NCBI GenBank assembly: GCA_963921195.1
Contig: OY992537.1
Coordinates: forward strand, 181,490,065-181,554,064
Source of the DNA: Pegoplata infirma
Lineage: Eukaryota; Arthropoda; Insecta; Diptera; Anthomyiidae
Length of the DNA stretch: 64,000 bases
Direction: 5' to 3'
Positions 1 through 11,240 of this stretch are shown one piece after another. A program made the translations under genes and the position numbers. Each line of letters starts with the position of its first letter. Position 1 is the stretch's first letter. The notes under the pieces are model-generated. The model saw only the letters and a list, made by a program, of their open reading frames with translations. It was not told the DNA's origin and did no database searches.

Positions 1-80
1 AAATAGTTTGGGAGTTATTTCATTTCTTTTTAAGCATTGGGAGTTATCAATGATGGGACTTATTTCATTTTAATTGAAAA
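1..80. repeat. Degenerate GGGAGTTATTTCATT repeats, left block
   Basis: Short direct repeats of the word GGGAGTTATTTCATT with variants. The same motif recurs many times at 1141-1372, so the two blocks flank the Mutator-like fragment between them. Confidence 0.6.
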
Positions 81-88
81 CAATATAT

Positions 89-882
89 GGCTTTCGGCCA
101 TAGCGCCCTTGGTCTTATAGCCCAAAACCGTAAATGTTATATCGCCCAAGCTGCGACATATAGCCCAAAATAATAGGTCTAAAAATGTTATTTCTCCCAA
201 AACAAAATTGTCAAAAAATCTAAAACATTTTTTTTGGCGAAGTGTCGAAATTACGACTTCTATGATTTTTTTTGTAATAAAGGTTTTCTGCGTAGCCGTC
301 CTTCGGCCGGGCTTAGGGATTACATACTCCATGCATTAAACCAATGGTTCCCAACCTTTTTCACGCCACGCCCCACTTTTAAGTTAAAAAAATTGCTTTG
401 TCCCCCATACACTCAAGAATTTTTGTTTATTTTTTCTAATTTTTGTTTCTAATGAAAAATTACTACAGGTTCAGCAAAGTTTTTGTAAAATAAGCATTAA
501 AACAAAGTTTTTAGCTAAAATTTTTAGCAATTAACAAAATTTTTGTAGTAAATTTTGCTAAAAAAAATAGTTTTTGTAGTTAATTTGACTAAAAAAAATC
601 TTCAAAATTTGCTCGTTGCCCCCCTGGAACCTTCAAATTGCCCCCCCCCCCAGTGGGGCGAGAATCAAAGGTTGGGAACCATTGCATTAAACCCACCCTC
701 TCTGCAAACCAAAACTATTTTGGATATCAGGCCTTTTTGAGGCGTAACAAATTTGATAGCGTAAAGGCCTGCTACCCTAGAAAACTATACTTTGCGGAGA
801 GGGTGGGTTTAATGCATGGATTTTGTAATTCCTAAGCCAGGCCGAAGGCCGGCTACGCATAAAAACTTTAAAATTTTGTGTT
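89..882. mobile_element. Partial Mutator-like element copy
   Basis: Matches the left and central part of the intact 1328-bp element at 27277-28604 (blocks CATAGCGCCC, TCTTAT.GCCCAAAACCG, GTCCTTCGGCCGGG). The right end diverges after about 882, so no terminal pair or target duplication survives. An internal inverted pair (about 291-360 against 790-860, GCGTAGCCG...GGCCGAAGG) is shared with the other copy. A hAT MITE sits inside at 342-684, at a different site from the one in the other copy. Confidence 0.7.
342..684. mobile_element. hAT-type MITE (CAATGGTTCCCAACC family), copy 1
   Basis: 343 bp. Termini CAATGGTTCCCAACCTTT and its inverted copy. Flanked by a perfect 8-bp duplication CATTAAAC at 334-341 and 685-692, the hAT signature. 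Interior is AT-rich with C-runs and no coding capacity. Same family as 27354-27722 and 32136-32469. Confidence 0.92.
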
Positions 883-1140
883 AAAAAAAAAAAAAACAAT
901 TTTTCTAGTTGCGTTCAGTGTCGAATTCGCAATTCACATGTTTTTCATTTTGGGCTATTAAATCGCTAATTTTTATAATGTGACCCTAATTTTTTGCAAG
1001 GACGTGTAGGTTAATAAAATACACAAGAATCAATCAAAATACCTATTTTGAATTTTTTGTTGTTTAGGCTTTTTGCATTTTAGGTGACGATATTGTTTTC
1101 ATAATTTTTGGACTATGAACATGTAGACATAATTCCTGTA

Positions 1141-1372
1141 ATGGGAACTTATTTCATTTTCTTTGGCACTTATTTCATTGGGAGTTCTTTCATTTTTTTT
1201 GGGAGTTATTATTTTGATTTTAAATAACTCCCAAATATTGGGGCATATTTCATATTTTTTGTGGGAGTTATTTAATTTTTTAAAGTGTGGAGTTAATTCA
1301 TTTTTCTTGGAACTTATTTCATTGGGAATTATTTCATTGGGACTTACATATTTCATTTGGGAGTTATTGCGC
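1141..1372. repeat. Degenerate GGGAGTTATTTCATT repeats, right block
   Basis: About ten imperfect copies of a 15-20 bp word (ACTTATTTCATT / GGGAGTTATT). They open overlapping frames on both strands but encode nothing recognisable. Confidence 0.65.
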
Positions 1373-1373
1373 A

Positions 1374-1730
1374 GTACCTGTGGTACAGGGTATAATGAGT
1401 TTGTGCTGAAGTTTGTAAATACCCGAAATATTGGTTCTAGACCCACCTTTAAGTATACCGATCGACTCAGAATCACTTTTTGAGTCGACTTAGCGATGTC
1501 CGTCTGTCCGTCCGTCTCTCTGTCTGTCCATATAAACGGTACGACGATACAGGTCGCAATTTTTAATCAATTGACTTGAAATTTGAAACTTAAGCCTCTC
1601 TTGGCTCAAGGACGAATCCTATCGAAATTGGTCCATAAAATCAGTCCATATTTAGAACTAGCCCCCATACAAAGGTTCTCTTTAGTTTTGGCTCAAACGA
1701 CTATAATAGCCGTATTATAATAGATATCTT
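1374..1730 (+). repeat. Dispersed fly repeat with GTCCGTCTGTCC block
   Basis: Contains CCGATCGACTCAGAATC and TCGACTTAGCGATGTCCGTC, then a GTCTGTCC run and text such as GAAATTGGTCCATAA. It resembles the R1 repeats at 4007-4614 and elsewhere in this window but is a distinct subfamily. Its class is not determined. Confidence 0.55.
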
Positions 1731-1742
1731 TTCGAAATTTGC

Positions 1743-2360
1743 AAGTAACCGGAAAATTTTTTTCAGAATCTGCGACTTATTCTATAGGAAAAGTTTTAGA
1801 ATCTGTCACTTATTCTTTAGGGGAAAAAGTGCCAGAATTTTTGACTTTTTTTATAAGAAAAAGCTCTCGAATCTGAGACTTTTTATTTAGAAAAAAGTTC
1901 TGAGAAAATGAGACTTTTTCTTTAGGAATAAGGCTCAGAGTTTGATACTTTTTCTATAGGAAAAAGGTCTAGAATCTGAGACTTTTTCTATAGCAAAAAA
2001 GTCTGAAAATTTGAGACTACTTCTTTAAGAAAAATGTCTCAGAATCTGAGAAGTTTTCTATAGGAAAAAGGTCTCGGAATCTAAGTCTTTTCCCTATAGA
2101 AAAAATCATCTGAATCTAAAATTTTTTCAGTACGAAACAAATCTAATAATCTGAGACCTTTTCTATAGGAAAATATGAGACTTTTTATATAGTAAAAGAA
2201 AAAAAAATTTCTATACGAAAAAAATTTCAGATTCTCAGACATTTTTCTATAAAAAATAATTTCTTCACGGAAAATATCTCAACATCTGATATTTTCTATG
2301 TAAGAAAAATTTCTTCTTTTGAAAAATTCTCCGAAAATATGATGTATACGAGAATAAACC
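1743..2360. repeat. Diverged 35-bp hairpin satellite
   Basis: About 16 degenerate units resembling TCTCAGAATCTGAGA + CTTTTTCTATAGGAAAAA. Clearly the same monomer as the near-perfect array at 29748-30662 but much more mutated. Confidence 0.75.
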
Positions 2361-2367
2361 ATTTTCT

Positions 2368-2530
2368 TTGATTTTTTCTGTAAGTACAGATCGAGCACGG
2401 GCTCTAATTATATTTGTTATAAGGGTTCAAGTTGAAAAAATGCAGAAGAAAAATTGAATTTCTAAAAATTAGACATTTCTGGTATTTCCGATACCGGTTT
2501 CAAACACCCCAGTTAGTGTCATCATCAGTA
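2368..2530 (+). repeat. Direct repeat block, copy a
   Basis: About 160 bp (GTAAGTACAGATCGAGCACG ... CACCCCAGTTAGTGTCATCA) almost identical to 3671-3831, same orientation. Origin unknown. Confidence 0.75.
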
Positions 2531-2778
2531 GGATTTTAAATGTCGGTTTGTCTTGTTAATGAAAACTGTTTTTTATATATGTGAATATTTATAGTTTCTA
2601 CAGAATAAATTTTGACAGTTTCCAACACTACAATTCTATTTCTAGCAATCTCAACCTCACTTCATACTTTCTTTCAACTTTTTTGTCTCTTACATTATTT
2701 CGCAAGGGTTACCAACATGATCTGGAATTGCAGACACAAATGAAGGAATTTGCATTTTCTGTTTCGGAGACGTGCCTA

Positions 2779-3641
2779 CACTGAAAAAAAAGTTTCTTAA
2801 AATTAAAGAAATTTTATTAAAATTAAAGAAAAACTGCACATAATTTGGCTCCAAAGAAAAATTTCCTTATTGTTATAAAACATCTTTCTTTAAATTAAGT
2901 GTGAAAATTGTGCATTTATTTAATAAAATTAAGTGTACATGTAATTAATTTAAGTTTGAAAGCATATTAAAATTAAAGAAATATTTCTTAAAATTACGAA
3001 AAAATGGGAATAATTTAGCTCAAAAGGAAAAATCTTTTTGTATTTGTATTTTTTTTTTGCTATTAATATTTTATCATTTATCTGTTTTAAAAAAACTTTA
3101 TCAGTCTTTTAACCAAAAAATTAAAAAATCTACACTATAAGTAGCATAGTGAATTTGAATGACAATCGCCAATCGTTAGTGTCCAAAACTTAAATATTTA
3201 AACCTATTCAACTTTATACTAGTTGAGAATCAAAAGATGAAATTGGCATTTCTCTCAACCTCCGAAAAAATTTCTGTGTGCATATAAACAAGAATGTCTT
3301 CCTTAAAACTAATATATACTTATTTAAATCTATTATAGTATATTAGTATTAAAGTATATGATAATAGTTTTAAAGAACAATTTCTTTAATATTTTTTTTT
3401 ACATTTGTGTAATATTTTTAAAGAATTTTTTTATTTGATTTAAGAAATAAAAGTTAAAGAAAAAAAATTTAATTTTTTAAAGCAGCAACATTTTTTGGTG
3501 TTATCAAGTCAAGTTAATTTTTCTTTAAGTCTATGAAATTTTCTATTTCTTAAGAAAATTTTACTAAAATTAAAGAAAAATTCATTTCTTTAATTTAATG
3601 TCAATTTTTCCTTAAAATTAGTTCGAACTTTTTTTTCAGTG
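2779..3641. mobile_element. TA-flanked TIR element (CACTGAAAAAAA)
   Basis: 863 bp with ends CACTGAAAAAAAAGTT and the inverse, flanked by TA at 2777-2778 and 3642-3643. Interior is AAATTAAAGAAA-rich with no coding region. The TA target suggests a Tc1/mariner-like MITE; this class call is inference. Confidence 0.75.
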
Positions 3642-3670
3642 TAATGGCGACATATTTTGTCAGTAATTTT

Positions 3671-3831
3671 ATTTGATTTTTTCTGTAAGTACAGATCGAG
3701 CACGGGCTCTAATTATATTTGTTATAAGGGTTCAAGTTGAAAAAATGCAGAAGAAAAATTGAATTTCTAAAAATTATAGACATTTTTTGTATTTCCTATA
3801 TCGGTTTCAAACACCCCAGTTAGTGTCATCA
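3671..3831 (+). repeat. Direct repeat block, copy b
   Basis: Second copy of the 2368-2530 block with a few substitutions. Both lie outside the TIR element at 2779-3641. Confidence 0.75.
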
Positions 3832-4006
3832 AACAAATTAAAAAAATTTATAAAAAAAATTGATTTAAACTAAATATTATCTTGAAAAACAAACCTCCAA
3901 AAACTAATAAATTTGATGATTTTATAGCTTTCCCATCACTTTTTTTTTTTGCAAAAAAAAACGTATCCCTGTTGTTGCTCGTCGACAAAGGTGAATTTAT
4001 GATTTT

Positions 4007-4614
4007 TATACCCTCCACTCTAGTGATAAAGGGTATATATAAGTTTGTCATTCCGTTTATAACTCATCGAAATATCGGTCTGGGACACCATAAAGTATAT
4101 ATACTTAAATATATATATATATTCATGATGCCCGATCGATTTTAAGACATTCTAGCGATGTCCGTCTGTCTGTAGAAATGGTGATCACGGCCAAAATAGT
4201 ACACGGAGATGACTGAAACTTAGAATATTTATTGAGAGTTCTCCCGAGAAGTTTGGTATTGCATTTGAGCGAAATCGGTTCAGCGGTTCAAAAGTTATGA
4301 ACGAAAATGTAAGGACACCTCGAAAATTTTGGTACATTCAACATAACCTAAAAATACAAAATGCTTTAATTCGGCTGCTGGTTGACACATGTGAACAGAA
4401 TTGATCACCAAATGGTATTTAAACAAAAACAAACATATTTTTTTACAAAAACAAAATTTTCGCCGATTTTTTTTCAACTAAAATTTTTTTTCGCGGATTT
4501 TTTTTTTAAATTTTTTTTTTCAAAATTTTTTTTTTTTTGCAAATAAACTTATTTTACATTGTGGAGGGTATCAATACATTCGGCAAGGTCGAACGTAACT
4601 TTTTTACTTGTTTT
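4007..4614 (+). repeat. R1 dispersed repeat, plus copy
   Basis: About 608 bp. Starts TATACCCTCCACTCTAGTGA and ends with GGAGGGTAT...TTCGGCAAGGTCGAA...TTTACTTGTTT. Contains the conserved core CATCGAAATATCGGTCTGG, TAGCGATGTCCGTCTGTCTG and GTTCAGCGGTTCAAAAGTTA. Further copies at 19518-20127 (inverted), 44297-44811 (inverted) and 62790-63270. No ORF; class unknown. Confidence 0.8.
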
Positions 4615-5442
4615 TATTTGAATTAAAAAAAAAAAAAAAAATCCACTTCCCCCCCCCCCCCCCCCAAAAGCTCTACCCGCCAATGTAAATTATATTTGGG
4701 AATATTTTCTTTATAAAAGACTCCAAAAATGGTACTTTATGTGAATAAAAAATTCGGTAGATTCTATTGCCCAAGGAATGACAAAATATAATAGAGATTT
4801 AGGAATTCTTCGATTCTGCATTAAAACATTTTGAAAACAAAACATTCAAAACATTCAAAACACTCCAAAAAGCAATAAAAATTGTCAAAATGTGTTTGAG
4901 ACTTTTTTTAAAAATTGTTTATCTAAAAGCATTTTTATTTTTTTTAAATCAAAACACAAAAAAGCACCGGGACTTTCAGTTTTTCCCCCTAAAAGCGTTT
5001 TTAATAAATTTATTTTAAGCATTTTATGACATTTATTTTGTGACTGTCGTAATCATTTAGATGCTGCGCCAGTATATTATATTTCGTTTCGCCAATCTAA
5101 ACGCGGCACATTTACACAAATAAATTTATTGTTAGATAAAAATTTTAAAACTTGCCACAAGAATTTAACCACTTTTTCATTGACACACATTAAATGTTGA
5201 ATTGAAATGGCATTAAATTGCGTAAGATAAAATACAAAAACTGTTAAGATAAGAGTTGTCAGATAAGTTTTTTTGTTTTTTTAAACATCATTAATTAAAA
5301 ATTCCAGAATTTTATTTTGTATCAATTGCAATTATATGTAATTTGAAACCTACACAGAAAATAATTAAGTTAAAATAATATTTATCTACGGATTTCTTCA
5401 AGTGTGCCTTATTAAATTTTTTTTTTAACTCTAGTGTAGATA
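4615..5442. other. AT-rich stretch without recognisable gene
   Basis: Contains an A-run and C-run at 4624-4668 and then unique-looking AT-rich DNA. I see no gene, inverted repeat or splice-bounded frame. Confidence 0.5.
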
Positions 5443-5450
5443 CTTATGTA

Positions 5451-6025
5451 TAGGGATGAGATTTCCATGCAAATGCATGTTTTTTGTCGATAGTCTAAAA
5501 ACGATATCGACCAATTATCTTTCCGAATCAAGAAATTTGCCTTAAAATGGCATCGATTTGTTTTTGCATATTTTTGCATATTTTGGTGAAAATGCATATT
5601 TTTGCATATTTTGGTTTTAAATGCATATTTTGAGCATGTTTCCAACTTTTAAGTGCATATTTTAGCATATTTTGGCATAAATTAGCAAAAACACAAATTG
5701 AAATTTATTTGTTTCAAAAACTATTTTAAATTTTAAAAATTTATTTGGAAATAAGAAAAACTATTTTTTTTCTTTAAATTTTTTTTTATAGATTGTCTTA
5801 AGTTCTAAAAAAATCTTGATTATATAAAGTTTAAACTGTTACTATTTAAACGCGCCGTTACTTTTTGCTTTTTAAGAAGTTTTTCCTATGAAAACAAGAT
5901 TTTTATTGCGAGTATTTTATTTTTTAGTGCATATTTTTAGGTTTTTTAGTGCATATTTTGAGTTTTTTAGCGCATATTTTAAGCGCATATTTTCGATTTT
6001 TCAGTGCATGAAAATCTCATCCCTA
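5451..6025. mobile_element. hAT-type MITE (TAGGGATGAGATTT family), intact copy
   Basis: 575 bp with ends TAGGGATGAGATTTcCATGC and the inverse, flanked by a perfect 8-bp duplication CTTATGTA (5443-5450 and 6026-6033). The interior is crowded with GCATATTTT motifs on both strands near the ends, plausibly transposase-binding repeats. No coding capacity. Confidence 0.92.
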
Positions 6026-6033
6026 CTTATGTA

Positions 6034-6615
6034 CAATTTAAATAACTTTCAAGTAGATATTTTTTGTTAATAACAATATAAATATCGAAGTCGTATTCAC
6101 TCAACTTTTTGGATGTATTCAATATGACATGAAATACATTTTAAATCAAAATTATAGAGTTTGAAAACAACAAACGATTTTGAAGGTTAAATTTAAACAC
6201 GAAACTTTTAATTTTTTTATGTTGTATATATTTTTAATAATAAAATAATAAAGGTAACTGAACTTTGTATTGTAACATGAATTTACGTGTATTTAAAACT
6301 ATAATTTCCGTTAATTTTGAATACTCTACATCACTACGCACAGTGGTTTATTTTTGACTTTTTTGGGAAATAATTTGGCCATTCAGTAAGTACTGGACCG
6401 ATTGCAGTGAATATACCTGTTATAGCTAACGTAACTTACATTTGGAAGGTAGACGCCACATGTCCAATTAGGGCATCTACAGGGGCCCCTAAAGTAACAC
6501 ACCTTTTGCATGCAAAGGCTTTAAGTGCTTTCCAATTTGTTGTTTATTATGCGATTTTAATAAAATTTGCATTTTCTTAAAGCACTAGTAAATGCCTAAA
6601 AAAACATGACTGAAG
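6034..6615. other. AT-rich stretch without recognisable gene
   Basis: AT-rich intergenic DNA between two transposons. No coding signature and no clear repeat termini. Confidence 0.45.
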
Positions 6616-6617
6616 TA

Positions 6618-7506
6618 CACTCAAAAAAATACGTTAGTAGATTTACAAATTTTTTTTGCTAATGCTAGTTAGCTAACTTTTAGCAAATTTTTAGTTGAGA
6701 TTAGCATGTTAGCAAAAAATTCTTGTAAACTTCATTTAGCATATTTGCAATTTTAAACATACTTTGAACTAATTTCTTTTGCTAAATTTGAAATTGAGTT
6801 GACAACATTTTTACAAGATTTTTTGCTAACATTAGCAAAAATAAATGGTAAATTTTTTTTTATTTTCATAAAACTTAAAATGGCGCTATCTCGGAAACTA
6901 AGCCAGATAGAGCAAAATGGAGGCCATTTTTGGTTCTTAGAATCTCCATATTTTCGCGGGTCCTCTTCACATGTGTGGACCCTAATGGGACCTAACTTTG
7001 GATCCAAAAAAGTTAGCATTCCCGAAAATTTTAAAATGCTCATATCTCGGTAAATATTGCCGACACAACAAAAAGCCCAAAATAATTTTTGTAGCTCTCA
7101 ACACGTAGAACAAGACCGCAAAATAACCAAAAGCTCTCCGAGTAATATTTTTGAAGTTATCGAGTTTTTTAATTCTCAAGACCCCAGTGATCCCCTAAAA
7201 TCACGTATCTCAAAAACTAAGCAAGGTAGAGCGAAACGGACACAAATTTTGGATCAAAAACTATGACGATGTTTAAGGAACCTAACTAGGTCTAGGCCCA
7301 TCGGGGTCTGGACCTATTGGGTCCGAACCCAATGGGGTCCTCAAATGTGTATGAACTAAGTTGAAATAAAAATTATTTCAGTTAACTAATTTTTAGCAAA
7401 ACGTTTTTGCTAACTTTACCAAAAAATTGTGGGTTCAAAATCAGCAAATTTTCTTGTAGGTTTACAAGCTTTTTTTTGCTAACATTACAGTTTTTTTTTT
7501 TGAGTG
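6618..7506 (+). mobile_element. CACTCAAAAAA TIR element, copy 1
   Basis: 889 bp, ends CACTCAAAAAAATACG / TTTTTGAGTG, flanked by TA (6616-6617, 7507-7508). Subterminal GTTAGCAAA motifs on both sides. A less AT-rich core (about 6880-7330: GCTATCTCGGAAACTAAGCC, GGTCCTCTTCACATGTGTGG) is strongly conserved in copies at 17345-18225 and 36983-37857. No intact ORF. Confidence 0.85.
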
Positions 7507-7508
7507 TA

Positions 7509-8142
7509 GTAACATTTCTGAGTAATATGAATATAAAACTCTGTAAAATGATTTGGACAAAAAAACTGTTAATTTACAGAGTTTCTTGTAAAATATTGGT
7601 TAAATAAAGAAAACACCACTTACTTAATAAAGAAAACTCTGTAAATTTACATATATTTGTAAAATGCATTTGATGCAACCAAAATTTGACAGAAAAAGAC
7701 TCTGTAAATTTATAGAGTTTAGTTCAATGCATGTTATTTTCCAAAATTGTTATAGATTGCCGAAAAGATTTTTTTTTGTTTTGGTGTTTGGTAACAAAAA
7801 AAAATTACTCTAAAAATTATTTTTACAGAAAAATCTGATAAAACTTAGTTTTTTAGTTACAAAAAATACTTTGCTTAAATCTGTATTTTAATAGAAAATC
7901 TTGTTAATTTTCTGTAAAATAGAGAATATATTTGTAACCCAAATTTTACAACTAAAACTCTGTAAATTTACGAATGCATCTTATTTTGCAATTTTTTTTA
8001 TAAGATTTCTGAAAATATTTTTTTTTTGATAACTTTTTGGTACTTTTTAGTATTTTTCTCAAAAAAAAAAAAAAAAATGAAGAGAACTTTTTTAAAGGAA
8101 AATCGGGTTTTAACTATGAAATTAAGATAACATAAAAATAAG
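7509..8142. other. AT-rich DNA with CTGTAAATTTAC words
   Basis: Many short inverted words such as CTCTGTAAATTTAC and ATTTTGTAAAA suggest an old MITE, but I could not fix its ends. No gene. Confidence 0.4.
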
Positions 8143-8575
8143 TAGGGATGAGATTTCCATGCAAATGCATGTTTTTTGTCGAAAGTCTAAAAACGATATC
8201 GACCAATTATCTTTCCCTATCAAGAAATTTTGCGTTAAAATGGCATCGATGTGATTTTGGATATTTTGGTGAAAATACACATTTTTGCATATTTTGGTTT
8301 TAAATGCATATTTTGTCCAACTTTTAAGTGCATATTTTTGCATATTTTGACATAAATGAGCAAAAACCCAAATCGGAATTTATTTGTTTCAAAAACTATT
8401 TTAATTTTAAAAATTTATTTTGAAAATAAGAAAAAAAAATTTTTTCTTTAATTTTTTTTTTTATAGATTGTGTTAATTTCTAAAAAATCTTGCTTATACA
8501 TATAAAGTTTAACATGTTACTATTTAAACCCAGCGTTACTCTTTGCTTTTTAAGAAGTTTTTGCTATGAAAACAA
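8143..8575. mobile_element. hAT-type MITE (TAGGGATGAGATTT family), truncated copy
   Basis: The left end matches 5451-6025 through the AAACAAG that closes this copy; the right terminus is missing and the sequence switches abruptly near 8575 to the fragment described next. Confidence 0.8.
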
Positions 8576-8640
8576 GGACTATGATCACGTAAAGTGAGAA
8601 TGATGTATCGACGTCGCACTGTGGCGCCTTTTCCCTAAAA
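8576..8640. mobile_element. Internally deleted remnant of the 15.1-kb element
   Basis: Reverse-complemented, this 65-bp stretch joins what at 15080-15112 is the left border (AAAAGGCGCCACTGTGCG) directly to what at 15910-15950 is the right end (TCGATA...TGATCACAGTCC). It is probably a copy with nearly all the interior lost. Confidence 0.5.
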
Positions 8641-8764
8641 GCATTGCAAAAATCCAAAAATTGACAGAAGAATTTGATAAAATGAATGATTACATCTGAT
8701 TGACAACTCCTCACTGATTAAGAATCCAAAAACATTTTTGAAATCGGATGAAAATTATGAATTA

Positions 8765-10725
8765 CTAGCAGGCCCGCCCGGAACTTCGCCCCCGGTAATA
8801 TTAAATACCTGATTAAAGAAAGATCAGGATTAGAGTCTCCATTTCTAAAATTCTCCCTTACAGAATTTTTATTTAATTTTTATCATTGAAGTCTTTCATA
8901 AAAACTATTTAAAATAAACAATAAAATTTAAACAGCCCCGTTAAGCTTGGAAACATGTTCGTTTCGGTAAATAATGTTTTTGAAAATTTTCGAGCCCTTA
9001 TATCGTAATTATTGAAACCATTTCATTCCCCGTTTCACTCCATTTCGGTCCCTGTTCTATTCCATTTCGTTTCCTTTTCTATTCATTTGGTCCCCGTTTT
9101 ATTCCATTTTGTTCTGAATTCCAATTCATTTCGTTCCATGTAGGCTTCATTCTAAAAAAAAAAAAATAAAAATACCACATTAAAATAATTTACCCTTATC
9201 CCCATTAAAATCTAAATTTCCAGAAGGTACTTTTTCAGAATGATTTTTTGGGCTGGAGGATCCAACATTTCAACTTTTTATGACCAACTTTTCAGGAGAT
9301 AGAAAAAGTTACAAAGTTCACTACTATTATTTACGTACGTATTTGCCCCAGTAAAATAGGAATTTCCAAAAAGGACATTTTTCAGAATGTTTTGAAATTA
9401 AATGAGTAGTTTGGTAAATTTTAAGTCTTTTGACCTAAAGTTATCTTTAAAATGGGTGTGGTCAATGAAACCTTCCCTAATTCACCCTAAAAGAAAATTC
9501 TAAATGTTGGTGAAAACATTTTTGAAATCTCACAATAAGTTTCGTATATTTACAAATTTTACGTAGATGAACCGTAGCCTATGTCTAACCTGATGGACCA
9601 TTCTTAATATTGGAGAAAACATTTTTTAAATGAGTAGTTTAGGATGTTTTGAAATTTTACGTTTTTTGGCCAAAAGTGGGCGTAGAAGTAGGTGTGGTCG
9701 ATGAGAGCTAACCCATGTCTACCCTGAAGCACCATTCTTAATATATGTATATTGGTGATAACGTTTTTTAAATCGGATGAGTAGTTTGATCATATTTAAA
9801 TTTTACGTTTTTCTTGCCAAATGTGGGCGTAGAAATGGGCGTGGTCAACAAAACCTAGAATATTGCCACTCTGAAGGACCTAGTATTGTGAAAAAATTTT
9901 GGAAATCGGATGAAAATTTTTGGAGATTTTTAAATTTTAGTTTTTTTGCCAAATAGTGGGCGTATAAGTGGGCGTGGTCGATAAATCCTAGCCTATGTCC
10001 ACCCTGGAGGAACACTCTAAGTATTGGTGAAAACATTTTTTAAATCGGATGAGTTGTTAAATAGATATTTAAATTTTAAGTTTTTGGGCCAAAAGTGGGC
10101 GTAGAAATGGGCGTGGTCTATGAAACCCAGCATATGTACACTATGAAGGACCATTCCAAGCATGTATTGGTGAAAACAATTTTTAAATCAGTTCAGTAGT
10201 TGAAGAGATTTTTAAATTTTACGTTTTTTGGCTAAAAGTGGGCGTAAATGTGGGCGTGGTCGATCAATCCTAGCTCATGTCGACCCTGGAGGAACACTCT
10301 AAATAATGCTGAAAACTTTTTTGAAATCGGATGAGTAGTTTCATAGATATAAAAATTTTAAGTTTTTTACCAGAAGTGGGCGTAGATGTGGGCGTAGATG
10401 TGGGCGTGGTCGATGAAACCCAGCATGTGTCCACCATGAAGGACCATCCCAAGTATGTATTGGTGAAAAAATTTTTGAAATCGGTTTAGTAGTTTCGGAA
10501 ATTTTTCAATTTTCCGTTTTTAGTCCAAAAGTGGACGTAAAAGTGGGCGTGGTCGATGAAACCTGGCCTATGTCCATCCTGGAGGAACACTTTAAATATT
10601 GCTGAAAACATTTTTAAAATCGGATAAGTAGTTCCGGAGATTACCCTCTACAAACAAACAAACAAACAAACAAACAAAAAAACAAACATACAAACATTGC
10701 CTCTTTATAATATTAGTATAGATAT
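8765..10725. mobile_element. Element made of ~140-bp degenerate tandem repeats
   Basis: Left border GCAGGCCCGCCCGGAACTTC; right end (ACAAA)n, CCTCTTTATAATATTAGTAT. Between 9450 and 10550 the phrase GGGCGTGGTCGATGAAACC, followed by text like CCTATGTCCACCCTGGAGGA, recurs about eight times at 133-150 bp spacing. No intact ORF and I do not assign a class. The right end was the target of the hAT insertion at 10726. Confidence 0.65.
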
Positions 10726-10916
10726 TAGAGTTGTCAGTCGATTAAGAATAATTCGATTAATCGATCAAATAAAACCCAACTCTTGTTCGAATAATTCAAA
10801 AATGACGATTTTCGAATAACGAATAAATCGATTAATTAATGTCGATTAATCGAACAATTTTTTTTTAATTAAAAAATTAAATAAAAGCTAAGAATTTTAA
10901 TTTATTCTCATAAATT

Positions 10917-11165
10917 TTGAAAGATTTTATACAAAATGTAGGAAAGTTAAAATATATTGTAGCCATAGCCCTGGAAAGCACATCCATTATAGAATTAGGA
11001 AAAATTAATAATTCTTTTGCATCAGACTTACTAAAACGTATTAAAATAAGAATTAATGAGAGACGTATAAAAATGTTAAATACGGTAATAATTTTTCTAA
11101 ATTCTGGAAATTTTCCGAGCAATGAAAGTTTCTTAAAATATTCTCCAAAAAGCGAAACAAAATAA
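10917..11165 (+). pseudogene. hAT transposase fragment, central part
   Basis: An 82-codon open stretch with LKRIKIRINERRIKMLN then FLNSGNF, resembling the region where hAT transposases carry R...R and FLNP-type motifs upstream of the C-terminal dimerisation domain. It runs into stops and is broken from its C-terminal partner by the insertion at 11241. Non-functional. Confidence 0.6.
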
Positions 11166-11240
11166 TATGCAAATGAATTATACTCCAGATTATTTTATAT
11201 TGAAAGTAATCACAATAATTCAGATAAAAGTATTGAAATA

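Noticed and set aside
1099..1483. Overlapping 106- and 125-codon ORFs on opposite strands
   Set aside because: Both are products of GGGAGTTATTTCATT repeats and a dispersed repeat; no domain.
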